The translations under genes and the position numbers were made by a program. Shown here piece by piece: positions 23,460 through 32,125 of a stretch of 64,000 nucleotides of DNA (positions are counted from its first letter, which is position 1; each line of letters begins with the position of its first letter). The stretch lies in contig CAZISM010000016.1 of assembly GCA_964541895.1 (NCBI GenBank), positions 1 to 64,000 of the forward strand, written 5' to 3'. The notes beneath the pieces are model-generated. The model did not search any database and was not told the origin of the DNA. It was given only the letters and a program-made list of their open reading frames with translations. The DNA comes from CAZISM01 sp964541895 (GTDB lineage Bacteria; Zhuqueibacterota; Zhuqueibacteria; Residuimicrobiales; Residuimicrobiaceae).

Positions 23460-24278
23460 ATGATGGCTTATTATTCTTGCCCATTTGATTTTTTGTCCGA
23501 TCTCAACAACACCATCAATCAAGCCATTCAAGGATGCTACCCGGATCTGTGGAATGAAAACGACATCACGGCTGCCATAGTACGGGGCCTTGTTAAAAAA
23601 AATCAAATTTTCACAATTTCCAACAATTCACGGTTCATCGAAAAAATATATACCATCGTCGAGTGGGAAGCGTTCAGGCTATCAGGCCGAATAGAAAATG
23701 ACGATGGGGATGTTGCCTGCTATGTACAATTCAACCGTCCTGACAGGCCCCCGTTTGCGGGAATAGGTTATTTTGAAACAAAAAAAATCAATACTTCCGG
23801 TCAATTCCCCGGAATCAGGCCGCAAGAGCAGTTAAGCCGTTTGGTCCGGCTGATGCCGCATCATCATACTGTTTTATATGATTATGACTATCTCACACAG
23901 ATACATGATCATCCGCATGCTTTGTATGGCTATAAAACTAATTGCGGCACCGTGCCAACCAACCTGTTATCAACGTTGAGCGAAAAATCTCGAGATCTGT
24001 ACCGCTATGCTGTTTCATTGGCAGAGCTGCTTTTCTGCAGATATTTTTGTGGACTTGATCTCGAGTTCGACCAACCCGATGTGACGCACATTTTGTCGCC
24101 TATCCCTCCTCATACTCCATTAGGTGGTGGTGGCATACAAAGACCAAGCTACCTGATCGTTGCCCATGTATGCACAGCATCGAGTGAGGAAAAGCTGTCT
24201 TCCATTTTGCAGCCGAGAAGAACCTATGTATCGGACGACTACCTTCGCTTGTCCAGCGCAAGCCAACGACGGCCCTAA
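23460..24278 (+). CDS. Unknown protein with a PD-(D/E)XK nuclease-like motif pattern
   Basis: I do not recognise a named family. The 272-residue protein shows the spaced residues of a restriction-endonuclease-like fold: Glu33 in an N-terminal helix (WNENDITAAIV), Asp84 on a strand (DDGDVACYVQF), Glu106-x-Lys108 in GYFETKKI, and Gln124 in the following helix (QEQLSRL). These match the E, D, ExK and Q positions of PD-(D/E)XK nucleases, but the match is by eye only. No signal peptide or membrane segment is seen, so it is probably cytoplasmic. Base composition is clearly more AT-rich than the flanking genes. It starts the five-gene run that continues to 29821, with a 124-bp gap before the next gene. 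Confidence 0.55.
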   Translation: MMAYYSCPFDFLSDLNNTINQAIQGCYPDLWNENDITAAIVRGLVKKNQIFTISNNSRFIEKIYTIVEWEAFRLSGRIENDDGDVACYVQFNRPDRPPFAGIGYFETKKINTSGQFPGIRPQEQLSRLVRLMPHHHTVLYDYDYLTQIHDHPHALYGYKTNCGTVPTNLLSTLSEKSRDLYRYAVSLAELLFCRYFCGLDLEFDQPDVTHILSPIPPHTPLGGGGIQRPSYLIVAHVCTASSEEKLSSILQPRRTYVSDDYLRLSSASQRRP

Positions 24279-24402
24279 AGCCGACAAATCCGGCGTCGTT
24301 TGCGGTATAGTAACAAAGTGCGCATAAGGCGTTAGCGGACCATGGCGACAGGTCCAGGAAGAACATTGGAGAGAACTGAAACCAAATTGATTGCGGGGCG
24401 TT

Positions 24403-26142
24403 ATGTTCCTGCCTTTTTATCGTGGTGAAGAGAGCTGGCCGGTGCGCGCACAAGCCGTAGCCTATGCAAAAAACACTGAATACCTGAGCCAGGTTTACCG
24501 GAACAATCCGCCCCTGGATAGCGGTTTGAACTTGCCGGTCAGCGATATCGTCTACAAGTACATTGCCAGCAAACCCGCTTTGACGGAACGGTTTGGCGAG
24601 TGCTTTGATGGCCCCAGAAATATGCTTCGATGCTCCATCACGCGAATGTGTTTAGATGCCTCACAATGCACGCAAGATGTGCTGCAATATCTTGGTGCCG
24701 ATTTTGATTTCAGCACAAGTCTATACATGGATCAGGCCTTTTTCAGGAACAAGCTATTCCATGATTTGATCGGGCCCCGGATATTCCAGCGCACATCGAT
24801 ATTGTCTCAAAACAGGCTCCTGGAAGGCTTTGCAAATTATCAAAGCGAAGACTATCTTGGCGCATACCACCATTTTTCCAATGCCTATGAACTTGATTCG
24901 AGCCTATATCCGATACAATATCGAATCGGTTTGCTAAAATTAAATCATCCGGAATTAGTCGATGAAGAAGGGGCTTTTTCTGCCTTCCGGCTAGCGGGGA
25001 TTAAAGCAGAACGGGATGGGCAAAAAGAGTTTGCTGCGCATTGTTACGTTCACGCTTCCTATTGTGCCTACCTGCTTGCCAGAGACGGAACGTCCCTGGA
25101 ATTATCACAAAAAGCGCTGTCATTGTACCCTGGTTTGAGGGAAGCCATATACCTGAATGCTAAAATATTGTCATTGTCAGATCAGGGCACCAGTATCACC
25201 CGGCTTGATACCCTCGTTCATATGAACAGAAATTATGCTCTTCGAATCGGGGCCGATAAAGACATGGACTCTGTAAGAGAGGCCTTTTTCAGTTCATTGA
25301 AAATGAACGGAGAGCAGGAAGCAGATCCCATTCGGGAAGAATTCCGTCGAGACGTGCAGAATGTGAAACGAATTGAGCAGAATCTTACACGGCACGGACA
25401 GATTGTGAGCCAACTCGGATTAGATCGGAAATTTTTTCACCGCTTCCACGAAGACTCGGAGGAATTGGACAGTATCTACGGACGACACACTTACTTTGAC
25501 TATAAATTGTTCATCGATCGATATCAAAATTTCCAGAAACACTATCGAACGCATCAGTTCTTGCGGCAACTGCAGTTTGGCCCCAGCTACATCGCGGACA
25601 ACACGCCCGATCTCGACCAGGTAAATGAAAGCATAAGCGACCTGCAACAACGCGCTAAAGCGATCAAATTATTCTTGAGTGTAATCTTGTCGCTGTTCAT
25701 TTTCTTCGTTTTTTCTTCTTCTCACCTGTCGGTGACGCCGCTTTCGATCTCATTACTTCTTGCCTCGATTTTTATCATACTGTACATGATGTGGCCTGAA
25801 GAATTCATGCAGATCACATGGCCGCTCCGCAGGAAAGTATTGTCCCTCACATCGCCAAAAGCCAAGCCACCGGCCACGGACTTGGGATCCAAAAAAGATA
25901 AGGACTGGATGCGTTGGGTGGTATGGCTGAACTTTTTGTTGCTGGCCATATTCCTGATCAAATGGCCTTCACAGACGGGACTGCGATCCAGTTTTCCGCT
26001 TTTCCTGATCATCCTGATTCTTTCAAGTGTGTTGTCACTGTTTTTGGTGCTGCGGTATCTGAAACGCCAGGAAGATGCATTAAAACGCACCAAGGAAGAA
26101 ATCGAGATGAAAATAAGAGAGTACTTTACGCCACCTAAATGA
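24403..26142 (+). CDS. TPR-like protein with four C-terminal transmembrane segments
   Basis: No characterised family recognised. About 579 residues from the ATG at 24403; an upstream TTG at 24391 is possible. The first 400 residues are helical and include TPR-like pairs (RLLEGFANYQSEDYLGAYHH, 'FSNAYELDSSLYPIQYRIG', 'AHCYVHASYCAYLLARDG'), suggesting a protein-binding scaffold. Four hydrophobic segments follow, at about 421-443, 446-466, 502-522 and 530-552, arranged as two hairpins around a Lys-rich cytoplasmic loop. A charged coiled tail ends the protein. It lies 7 bp before the histidine kinase gene, so the two are surely co-expressed. It may tether or sense for the kinase at the membrane (inference). 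Confidence 0.6.
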   Translation: MFLPFYRGEESWPVRAQAVAYAKNTEYLSQVYRNNPPLDSGLNLPVSDIVYKYIASKPALTERFGECFDGPRNMLRCSITRMCLDASQCTQDVLQYLGADFDFSTSLYMDQAFFRNKLFHDLIGPRIFQRTSILSQNRLLEGFANYQSEDYLGAYHHFSNAYELDSSLYPIQYRIGLLKLNHPELVDEEGAFSAFRLAGIKAERDGQKEFAAHCYVHASYCAYLLARDGTSLELSQKALSLYPGLREAIYLNAKILSLSDQGTSITRLDTLVHMNRNYALRIGADKDMDSVREAFFSSLKMNGEQEADPIREEFRRDVQNVKRIEQNLTRHGQIVSQLGLDRKFFHRFHEDSEELDSIYGRHTYFDYKLFIDRYQNFQKHYRTHQFLRQLQFGPSYIADNTPDLDQVNESISDLQQRAKAIKLFLSVILSLFIFFVFSSSHLSVTPLSISLLLASIFIILYMMWPEEFMQITWPLRRKVLSLTSPKAKPPATDLGSKKDKDWMRWVVWLNFLLLAIFLIKWPSQTGLRSSFPLFLIILILSSVLSLFLVLRYLKRQEDALKRTKEEIEMKIREYFTPPK

Positions 26143-26149
26143 GCTTACC

Positions 26150-28357
26150 ATGTCTCACTTTTATCAAGACATCCTGGATAACAGCCCGGCGGAAATATCC
26201 GTCATCAACCTCGCCCCGGGGCGCCACCAATTCGAGGTTGTATTCATCAATAAAACAAAAGCGGATAATTTCGGTATCGATCCACAAAAGGCCGTCGGGC
26301 AAAAATGCTACGCGCTGTTTGAGCCATTCAGATTTCAATCAGATAAAAACGGCGAACATTGCGATGGCTGTCCCTCCCTGGAAGCGTATGGGAAAACCGG
26401 ACGTCTCATTCACCGGGACTGGAAGTACAAACATCCCTATCGCCATGAAATCAGAATATGCAACATTACGTCGCGCCGGATACCAAACACTGATTTGACG
26501 GTGGAAATTTGCCGCGACGGCACCATCCGCAAGCGGGTATTTGAATTATCCTTGGATTTGGCAAAAGCGGATACCTACACCAGAATTCAGAACCTTATTT
26601 TTGACGGATTTTTGCAGCGGATGTATTTCATTCGCTGCCGTTTTTATCAGATTGCCAATGACGGAGAGTCGCTGGTGTTGAAATCCTTCAAGCAGGCCGT
26701 TCCCTCACCGGCCAGCATCTTTGAACGTGAGCTGGTGGAGGTTGAAACCGAAGCGCTAGAATTGACGGCGAAGAATTCATGGCCGGATAAGCTTTTGCTT
26801 GAAGACAAGGAGATCAAGCCCAAGTTCTTTTATCTAACCGACATAGTCAACGCCTCCTCATTTCAAAACAGCCTTTTTTTTAATGCGATTTCCATAGAAC
26901 AGTGCCATCGGGCTCAAAAGCTGGAAAAGGAAAAATATCCTTTATGGCTGGATTTGCCATTGAGTATCGGCAACAAAATCATCGGCAAGATAAGCCTGGA
27001 CCTCTGTGTAAACGATCAAATGAGTGCAAGCTGGATGATCAGTGATTATGAAATTGAGTTGCTGGACGTCCTTGCCAAAAACATCAGCCAGGCCTGGGAA
27101 AATATACGATTGCTGGACATGAATGAACTGCGCGAGATCGGAAAAATCGTGCTGGTAAAAAAGGGGCAGCTCTTGTCCGATGTATTGCAGGAAATCGTGA
27201 ACAGCACCTCTCAATTTCTGAGTTTTGATTGCACATATTTGGTTATTAAAAACACCGATGGTTCGTTCGTCGAGGTAAATCGATCCATCCACGGTATTAC
27301 AACAACAACTTATTCTTCTCTCAGCGGCTCGATTTATGCGAAATGGATCGAACCGCTTTTCCGAGATCGAAAGGAAAATGTCCTGTTTATCGATCCCGTC
27401 CCGGAAGAGTTCAAAGCCCAGCATCCGGAAAAGGCAGAAAAAATTGAAAGCTGGCTGCTCGCTCCTATCCTGACGCCCGAAGGCGAGTTCAAAGGAGTCT
27501 GGAAACTTGATATCGGTGAAAACCATTTGTTTAATGACTATTTGCGTGACAGGATTCAATTGATATCACAGCAGATCGCCATAGCGATTCAATCGCTCCA
27601 GCAAGATCAGGAATTGAAAAAGCAAAACAAACTGGCCGTTGAAGCGGCCGCCATGGCGGCACAAAATCTGAAGGAGAAAGAATCCTTTTACCAGACCGCC
27701 GAGCATGAAATGATTGCTCCCATCGAACCGATTATGAGCACCTTCAAATTATTCAAACGAAAAATTGAAAAATTGGGCATCACAGACAAACGGCTTCAAC
27801 AGCTCCCGGACGAAGGCATCATTCATTGTCAGTTCCTCAGATACACGTTCGACAACCTGGATTTTTTGAGACAAAAAAATGTCTACCTGGACCGCGTTCA
27901 CGCCCAAATATTCAAGAATGTCATCATACCGGTTGTCGAAACCGTTCGCGAATATGCAAACAGCCTTGGAGTTCAGATTGAATACTCCGGCTATCAAAAC
28001 GTTGAAAAAGATATGCTGCTGGATGTCAACCGCATGCGCAATGTCTTTTTTAATCTGCTCCGCAATGCAGTAAAATATTCACATAAAAATACTCTCATCA
28101 CCGTTCGCGGCATCGGCGCCAGCGAAGGCCTGTCAACGATCCACATTGAGAACAAAGGCATTGGCGTCCCCAGCGGATGGGAGGAAAAAATATTCCAACT
28201 CTACCAACGGGCGGATAACGCCAAGCAGTATACGGCTCCCGGCTCTGGCATCGGCCTCTACATATCCAGAAAAATTGTTGAAGCCCATGGCGGCAAAATT
28301 TTCCTGCTTAAAGCCGATGAACCAACCATTTTTATGCTGCAGATGCCCAAAAACTAG
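26150..28357 (+). CDS. Soluble histidine kinase: PAS-like, two GAF-like domains, HisKA, HATPase
   Basis: A 735-residue sensor kinase without transmembrane segments. The N-terminal PAS-like domain contains a Cys cluster (KCYALFEP ... CDGCPSLEAYGKTG) that could bind metal or sense redox. Two GAF-like domains follow (about 125-310 and 325-485), then a coiled coil. The phosphoacceptor His519 lies in EHEMIAPI. The ATPase domain has an intact N box (FFNLLRNAVKYS) and G2 box (GSGIGLYISRK), but the G1 box reads NKGIGVP with Asn668 where DxGxG is usual. That Asp normally contacts adenine, so ATP binding may be altered. It is 8 bp before the receiver gene, its likely partner. Confidence 0.85.
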   Translation: MSHFYQDILDNSPAEISVINLAPGRHQFEVVFINKTKADNFGIDPQKAVGQKCYALFEPFRFQSDKNGEHCDGCPSLEAYGKTGRLIHRDWKYKHPYRHEIRICNITSRRIPNTDLTVEICRDGTIRKRVFELSLDLAKADTYTRIQNLIFDGFLQRMYFIRCRFYQIANDGESLVLKSFKQAVPSPASIFERELVEVETEALELTAKNSWPDKLLLEDKEIKPKFFYLTDIVNASSFQNSLFFNAISIEQCHRAQKLEKEKYPLWLDLPLSIGNKIIGKISLDLCVNDQMSASWMISDYEIELLDVLAKNISQAWENIRLLDMNELREIGKIVLVKKGQLLSDVLQEIVNSTSQFLSFDCTYLVIKNTDGSFVEVNRSIHGITTTTYSSLSGSIYAKWIEPLFRDRKENVLFIDPVPEEFKAQHPEKAEKIESWLLAPILTPEGEFKGVWKLDIGENHLFNDYLRDRIQLISQQIAIAIQSLQQDQELKKQNKLAVEAAAMAAQNLKEKESFYQTAEHEMIAPIEPIMSTFKLFKRKIEKLGITDKRLQQLPDEGIIHCQFLRYTFDNLDFLRQKNVYLDRVHAQIFKNVIIPVVETVREYANSLGVQIEYSGYQNVEKDMLLDVNRMRNVFFNLLRNAVKYSHKNTLITVRGIGASEGLSTIHIENKGIGVPSGWEEKIFQLYQRADNAKQYTAPGSGIGLYISRKIVEAHGGKIFLLKADEPTIFMLQMPKN

Positions 28358-28365
28358 GAAATCGT

Positions 28366-28770
28366 ATGCGATTGGTCTGGATCGATGATGATGTATTCAG
28401 CGTAAGAAAACAAAGCGAATTGCTCGGCTACCTTGATCATTTAGTCGACATGTTTTCGGATTATGACAGCGGATTAGAGCATATTCGTGAAAATAATAAA
28501 CGGATAGACGCTATCATTCTCGATGTCATGATGCCTCCTGGAAGACTGGCTAATCAAGTAGGATCGCAAGACGGGCGCACGACCGGCCTCGTTGTATACA
28601 AACTGATACGACAGATCTATCGCGGACCCATCTTGATCTATAGCGTCTTCAGGGACAAGGAGTTGGTCGAACAAAGCATCATGACCGACCATCGTGCCCG
28701 CTTTCTCAATAAACCAGCTACAGAAGAGGAAATCCTGGCCGTCATCCGAGAAATTAGAAGATATTGCTAG
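28366..28770 (+). CDS. Stand-alone response regulator receiver
   Basis: A 134-residue receiver domain with no output domain. All catalytic positions are present: acidic pair in WIDDD (Asp7-9), phosphoacceptor Asp53 in ILDVMMP, Ser93 at the Thr/Ser switch position and Lys116 in LNKPA. The loop after Asp53 carries an insertion (PPGRLANQVGSQDG) longer than in CheY-type proteins, which could form a special contact surface. With only a receiver, output must come through protein binding, for example to the TPR or nuclease-like protein of the same run (inference). AGGAA precedes the ATG, and the SPFH gene starts 46 bp downstream. Confidence 0.88.
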   Translation: MRLVWIDDDVFSVRKQSELLGYLDHLVDMFSDYDSGLEHIRENNKRIDAIILDVMMPPGRLANQVGSQDGRTTGLVVYKLIRQIYRGPILIYSVFRDKELVEQSIMTDHRARFLNKPATEEEILAVIREIRRYC

Positions 28771-28816
28771 ATCGCATTCCGCACAATTATATAACCGATT
28801 TCACAGGAGCCCGAGG

Positions 28817-29821
28817 ATGGAAATCATCAATATCCTGATTACTTTATTCTTTATCGCGCTCGTCATCGCCGCGGCCTTTTTATCTAGAGGCGTGGTCATC
28901 ATTCGTCGAAGTCAAACCATGGTGATCGAACGTCTGGGGACCCGCCCATTCGCACTCAATGCGGGTTTGAGGTTTCTGGTGCCTGTCTACCACCGTCCTC
29001 GCCCAATTATGGAAAAAAGAGCTGAACAGCAACCGGATGGCAAAATTATTGGACGGTACAAGTTATCAGAGCGAATCTCTCTGCAGCAGATATTACTGGA
29101 TTTTCCTCAGCAAAACGCCATAACCAAAGACAACGCACCGATACATATTGATGCCTTGATGTTTTATCAAATCACCGATCCGATCCGTGCCGTTTACGAA
29201 GTCGAAAATCTTCCTCTCTCGCTGGAAGCCATAACTCAAACCGCGCTTCGCGACATCATCGGCGAAATGACGTTAGACGAAACCCTGGCCTCTCGCGAGA
29301 GAATCAATACACGCATCCGTATGCACCTCGAAACCCAAACCGACTCCTGGGGCGTCCGTATCTCTCGCGTGGAAATTCAAGACATCATTCTTCCTGAAGA
29401 GTTGCGCGGCGCCATGGAAAAACAAATGAAAGCAGACCGGGAGAAAAGGGCTCTGATTCTGGAAGCAGAAGGGAATCAACGCGCAGCTGTTTTAAAATCT
29501 CTTGGAGAGCGAGAGGCCAAAATCAACAAGGCGGAAGCTGACAAGCGAGCTACAATTTTGGAAGCGACAGGTAAAGCGGTGGCACAGGTTCGGCTAGCTC
29601 AGGCGGAAGCCGAAGCCATAAACCGGGTTTCTGACAGCATGGTCAGGATCAGAGGGAATCCCGAGAATTATCTCCTTCTCACGCGATATCTGGAGACTCT
29701 GAAAGAAATGACCTCCGGCAAGGACAACAAAGTGGTCTATGTCCCCTATCAGGCCATGAGCGCCCTGGGATCCCTCGGCAGCATCCGCGATCTGTTTGCG
29801 GAAAAGGGTTCTGATAAATAA
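28817..29821 (+). CDS. SPFH/Band-7 (stomatin-like) membrane protein
   Basis: 334 residues from the ATG at 28817, with AGGAG 8 nt upstream. The N-terminus is one membrane-inserting hydrophobic segment (INILITLFFIALVIAAAFL). The SPFH domain follows: VVIIRRSQTMVIERLGTRP, then PIHIDALMFYQITDPIRAVYEV and LRDIIGEMTLDETLASRE, typical of stomatin/prohibitin-like proteins. Next comes a long Ala/Glu/Lys coiled coil (about 205-275), which drives ring or cage assembly. Such proteins organise membrane microdomains. SPFH genes often travel with NfeD, but none is here; instead it follows a kinase-receiver pair. The gene is more GC-balanced than its upstream partners, so membership in the same unit is likely but not certain. 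Confidence 0.88.
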   Translation: MEIINILITLFFIALVIAAAFLSRGVVIIRRSQTMVIERLGTRPFALNAGLRFLVPVYHRPRPIMEKRAEQQPDGKIIGRYKLSERISLQQILLDFPQQNAITKDNAPIHIDALMFYQITDPIRAVYEVENLPLSLEAITQTALRDIIGEMTLDETLASRERINTRIRMHLETQTDSWGVRISRVEIQDIILPEELRGAMEKQMKADREKRALILEAEGNQRAAVLKSLGEREAKINKAEADKRATILEATGKAVAQVRLAQAEAEAINRVSDSMVRIRGNPENYLLLTRYLETLKEMTSGKDNKVVYVPYQAMSALGSLGSIRDLFAEKGSDK

Positions 29822-29854
29822 CCAACCATCTCAGCCGGCGGGCAAGGCCATAGA

Positions 29855-32083
29855 TTACATTCCCGTCGGCTTGAGCACCACCGTCGCCAGGGGCGGTACA
29901 GACAGGCGCACGGAATGCGGCTGATTGTGCCAGGGCCAGGTATCCGACCAGACGCCGCCGGCATTGCCTCTGTTGGATCCCCCGTACACCTCGCTGTCCG
30001 TGTTCATCACTTCCTGATAAAACCCCGCATACGGCACACCGATCCGGTAATCCTCATGCACCATGGGCGTGAAATTGCAGATAAAGATCAGCGAGTCCCC
30101 TGGTTCATCGGTTTTGCGCATGAAGGTAATGATACTGTTTTCCGAGTCCTGGAAATCGATCCAGTCGAATCCGCTGTAATCGAAATCGATCCGGTGCATG
30201 GCCGGCTCTTCCCGATACAACCGGTTCAGATCCTTGACCAGCCGCTGCAATTTGGCGTGCGGCTCGTACTCCAGCAAGTGCCAGTCCAGGCTCTTGAATT
30301 CAGACCATTCCTGCCACTGCCCGAACTCTGATCCCATAAACAGCAGTTTTTTGCCGGGATGACCGTACATGAACGCCAGCAGCGTGCGCATGTTGGCGAA
30401 CTTTTGCCAGAAATCGCCCGGCATCTTATCCAGCAGCGAGCGTTTGCCGTGCACCACCTCGTCATGGCTGAGCACCAGCACAAAATTCTCATGAAACGCA
30501 TACAACAGCGCAAAGGTGATCATGTTGTGGTGATACTTGCGATACAACGGATCTTTGGAAAAATAGGTCAGGAAATCGTTCATCCAGCCCATGTTCCATT
30601 TCAGATTGAATCCCAGTCCGCCCAGATAGGTGGGACGGGAAACGCCCGGCCAGGCGGTGGACTCTTCGGCGATGGAGAGCACACCCGGATAATAGCTAAA
30701 GAGCACTTGGTTGAATTTTTTGATGAAATCGATGGCTTCCAGATTTTCGCGACCGCCGAACACATTCGGGACCCATTCCCCGTGCTTGCGCGAATAGTCC
30801 AGGTACAACATGCTGGCGACCGCATCCACACGCACGCCGTCGATATGATATTTATCGAACCAGAAGAGCAGATTGGCGATAAGAAAATTGCGCACTTCGT
30901 TGCGACCGTAATTGAAAATCAGCGTTCCCCAATCCCTGTGCTCGCCCATCTTTGGATCCGCATGTTCGTAGAGATGGGTGCCGTCAAAATAGGCCAGGCC
31001 GTGGCTGTCGCGCGGGAAATGGGCCGGCACCCAGTCGATGATGACGCCGATGTTGTTCTGGTGCATGTGATCGACAAAATACTGAAAATCCTCCGGCGGA
31101 CCGAAACGGGAGGTCGGCGCATAATAGCCGGTCACCTGATAGCCCCAGGAGCCGTCGAACGGATGCTCGGCCACCGGCAGCAGTTCAATGTGGGTATACC
31201 CCATCTCTTTGACATACTCAGCCAGGTCGTGGGCCAGCTCCCGGTAGGTCATGAAACGGCTGCCCTCCTCGGGAATCCGTTTCCAGGAGCCCAAATGAAC
31301 CTCATAGACCGAAACCGGCTGTGTGAGCACGTCCGCGTTCCGGCGCTGCTCCAGCCAGTCGCAGTCGTTCCATTCATACCGGTTGATATCAGCGACGATC
31401 GAAGCCGTGTTCGGCCGCATTTCGAAATAATGGCCGTAGGGATCGCTCTTGATAAATATCGTCCCGGCCTGGTCCTTGATTTCGTATTTATATTTTTCTC
31501 CGGCGCCGATGTCGGGGATGAAGAGCTCCCAGATCCCGGATGAGCCCAACACCCGCATCTGGTGTTTGCCGCCATGCCATTGATTGAAATCGCCGATGAT
31601 GCTGACGTTGCGCGCGTTCGGTGCCCACACGGCGAAATAGACGCCCTGCACGCCGCTGATGGTGGTGGGGTGCGCACCCAGCTTTTCATAAATGGTGTGG
31701 TGATCGCCCTTGCCGAACAGATAAATATCCAGTTCGCCGAGCTGCGGCAGAAAAAAATAGGGATCATGGACGTAGCGCTCGTGGTCGTTCTCGGCGATGA
31801 TGCGTAACTGGTAATTGGGCAGGGTGCTCCAGTCCGGGATGGTCACCTCGAAAAAATGGGGATTGTGCACCGCCGCCATGGCATACTCTTTTTTGTTGGC
31901 CGGGTCACGGACAAAAGCGGCCTTGGCATCCGGGATCCAGGCCCGAACCACCCACAAAATTTTGCCGTCCACCAGGACTTCGTGCGGCCCGAGAACGGCA
32001 AACGGATCGTGCATCAGATTTTGTGCAATCTGTCGAACTTGCTCTTTGCTTACGGTCGATGAGTGTTCAGTCATGATGTTCAT
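29855..32083 (-). CDS. glgB: 1,4-alpha-glucan branching enzyme
   Basis: GH13 branching enzyme that introduces alpha-1,6 branches in glycogen. At 742 residues it carries the N-terminal extension plus CBM48 module (AVWAPNARNVSIIGDFNQW) seen in full-length GlgB. The catalytic (beta/alpha)8 barrel shows GVRVDAVASMLYLDYSR (nucleophile Asp near 418), LSIAEESTAWPG (acid/base Glu near 471) and LSHDEVVHGKRSL (Asp near 539). WGYQVTGYYAPTSRFG is the usual substrate-binding signature. Two in-frame ATGs (32083 and 32074) are possible, neither with a clear ribosome-binding site. No other glycogen genes lie next to it. It converges on the SPFH gene with only 33 bp between stops. Confidence 0.96.
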   Translation of the reverse strand: MNIMTEHSSTVSKEQVRQIAQNLMHDPFAVLGPHEVLVDGKILWVVRAWIPDAKAAFVRDPANKKEYAMAAVHNPHFFEVTIPDWSTLPNYQLRIIAENDHERYVHDPYFFLPQLGELDIYLFGKGDHHTIYEKLGAHPTTISGVQGVYFAVWAPNARNVSIIGDFNQWHGGKHQMRVLGSSGIWELFIPDIGAGEKYKYEIKDQAGTIFIKSDPYGHYFEMRPNTASIVADINRYEWNDCDWLEQRRNADVLTQPVSVYEVHLGSWKRIPEEGSRFMTYRELAHDLAEYVKEMGYTHIELLPVAEHPFDGSWGYQVTGYYAPTSRFGPPEDFQYFVDHMHQNNIGVIIDWVPAHFPRDSHGLAYFDGTHLYEHADPKMGEHRDWGTLIFNYGRNEVRNFLIANLLFWFDKYHIDGVRVDAVASMLYLDYSRKHGEWVPNVFGGRENLEAIDFIKKFNQVLFSYYPGVLSIAEESTAWPGVSRPTYLGGLGFNLKWNMGWMNDFLTYFSKDPLYRKYHHNMITFALLYAFHENFVLVLSHDEVVHGKRSLLDKMPGDFWQKFANMRTLLAFMYGHPGKKLLFMGSEFGQWQEWSEFKSLDWHLLEYEPHAKLQRLVKDLNRLYREEPAMHRIDFDYSGFDWIDFQDSENSIITFMRKTDEPGDSLIFICNFTPMVHEDYRIGVPYAGFYQEVMNTDSEVYGGSNRGNAGGVWSDTWPWHNQPHSVRLSVPPLATVVLKPTGM

Positions 32084-32125
32084 TTCGATTCGTTAGGTCC
32101 TAGGCCACCGCCTGTGGTGCTCCCT

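Noticed and set aside
24279..24402. GGCGTTAG-like end resembling an integron attC site
   Set aside because: The GTTRRRY core does not fit, no matching left arm is present, and no integrase or cassette array is nearby.
30359..31543. Long plus-strand frame (394 codons) opposite glgB
   Set aside because: It lies wholly within the well-conserved branching enzyme gene and has no family resemblance, so it is an antisense shadow in GC-rich DNA.
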